Assembly: GCA_947458675.1 (NCBI GenBank)
Contig: CANHAW010000167.1
Location: 1 to 5,315 of the forward strand
Source of the DNA: Beijerinckiaceae bacterium
Lineage (GTDB): Bacteria; Pseudomonadota; Alphaproteobacteria; Rhizobiales; Beijerinckiaceae
Reading direction: 5' to 3'
Length of the DNA stretch: 5,315 nucleotides
The notes beneath the pieces were generated by a model that did no database searches, was not told where the DNA came from, and was given only the letters and a program-made list of their open reading frames with translations. This document shows, piece by piece, positions 4,793 through 5,315 of this stretch. Both the position numbers and the translations under genes were made by a program. Every line of letters starts with the position of its first letter. Within the stretch, counting starts at the first letter, position 1.

Positions 4793-5315
4793 ATGATGCG
4801 GCAATATGAGCTTCTCGATCGTGTGAGAAAGTATAATCCGCACGCCGATGAGGATTTGCTCAACCGCGCTTACGTCTATGCGATGAAGGCCCATGGCGCC
4901 CAGAAGCGCGCCTCTGGCGATCCTTATTTCACCCATCCGCTCGAAGTTGCCGCCATTCTCACCGATCTGAAGCTGGATGATGCGACCATCGTCGCGGCTG
5001 TCTTGCATGATACGATTGAAGACACCGGCACGACGCGCGAGGAAATCGACCGATTGTTCGGCCATGAGATTGGCGCGCTTGTCGATGGTCTGACCAAGCT
5101 GAAGAAGCTCGATCTTGTTTCCAAGCGTGCCGAACAGGCTGAAAATTTCCGCAAGCTGCTGCTGGCCATTGCCGATGACGTGCGTGTCCTCGTCGTCAAG
5201 CTCGCCGACCGGCTGCACAATATGCGCACGCTGCATTTTGTGCCACCCGACAAGCGCAAACGCATTGCCGAGGAGACGCTCGACATTTATGCGCCGCTCG
5301 CTGGCCGCATGGGCA
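4793..5315 (+). CDS. rsh: Bifunctional (p)ppGpp synthetase/hydrolase, N-terminal part (cut by right edge)
   Basis: RelA/SpoT homologues make and degrade the alarmone (p)ppGpp in the stringent response. The frame is open to the right edge; 174 codons are present, covering almost all of the N-terminal hydrolase (HD) domain. Residues known to form the Mn-dependent hydrolase site in streptococcal Rel are all present at a constant offset of five: Arg39 and His48 (QKRASGDPYFTHP), His72-Asp73 and Glu76-Asp77 (VLHDTIEDT), Asp139 and Asn143 (KLADRLHNMRTL) and Thr146. The hydrolase is therefore probably active, as expected for the single long enzyme of alphaproteobacteria and unlike E. coli RelA. The synthetase, TGS and ACT domains lie beyond the window. 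The start is one of two adjacent ATGs (4793 or 4796), giving MMRQYEL as in relatives; there is no clear ribosome binding site, and a GTG at 4790 is also in frame. Alternative names are relA, spoT and rel. Confidence 0.95.
   Translation, partial: MMRQYELLDRVRKYNPHADEDLLNRAYVYAMKAHGAQKRASGDPYFTHPLEVAAILTDLKLDDATIVAAVLHDTIEDTGTTREEIDRLFGHEIGALVDGLTKLKKLDLVSKRAEQAENFRKLLLAIADDVRVLVVKLADRLHNMRTLHFVPPDKRKRIAEETLDIYAPLAGRMG

Noticed and set aside
4187..5236. A 349-codon open frame on the minus strand across rpoZ, its terminator and rel
   Set aside because: It lies antisense to two strongly conserved genes, crosses an intrinsic terminator, and its translation shows no recognisable domain. Codon bias of the GC-rich plus-strand genes readily produces such antisense frames.

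Overview
This is an ordinary core-genome segment of an alphaproteobacterium, most likely of the order Hyphomicrobiales (Rhizobiales). The evidence is the gene order (lytic transglycosylase / dapA-smpB / uracil-DNA glycosylase and NYN protein / rpoZ / RelA-SpoT homologue), the alphaproteobacterial flavour of every protein, and a GC-rich third-position codon bias. A placement near Beijerinckiaceae or Methylocystaceae is only a guess. I see no mobile element, CRISPR array, tRNA, rRNA or foreign-looking block.

Layout from left to right. A minus-strand soluble lytic transglycosylase gene occupies positions 1-956 and runs off the left edge, so only its N-terminal superhelical part is present. A 255-base divergent spacer with two small inverted repeats and a weak CtrA-like site follows. 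Next comes a plus-strand pair, dapA (lysine and diaminopimelate synthesis) and smpB (trans-translation), 25 bases apart, with smpB starting at TTG. A perfect 8-bp palindrome separates smpB from a convergent minus-strand pair: a LabA-like NYN-domain protein (upstream) and a family 5 uracil-DNA glycosylase (downstream), 24 bases apart. A 345-base partly AT-rich divergent spacer leads to rpoZ (RNA polymerase omega) on the plus strand. A strong intrinsic terminator closes rpoZ. It is followed by a plausible sigma-70 promoter and a short hairpin-containing leader, then the start of a bifunctional (p)ppGpp synthetase/hydrolase gene that runs off the right edge.

Functionally, dapA and the lytic transglycosylase both bear on peptidoglycan (precursor supply and turnover). 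smpB (ribosome rescue), rpoZ and the Rel protein (stringent response) are housekeeping and stress functions of the gene-expression machinery. Omega is known in other bacteria to contribute to ppGpp response, and rpoZ commonly sits next to spoT/rel. The NYN nuclease-like protein and the glycosylase are likely co-transcribed. I found no convincing undescribed system. The items most worth a second look are the transcriptional insulation of rel from rpoZ, the structured rel leader, the NYN-glycosylase pairing and the non-coding spacers.
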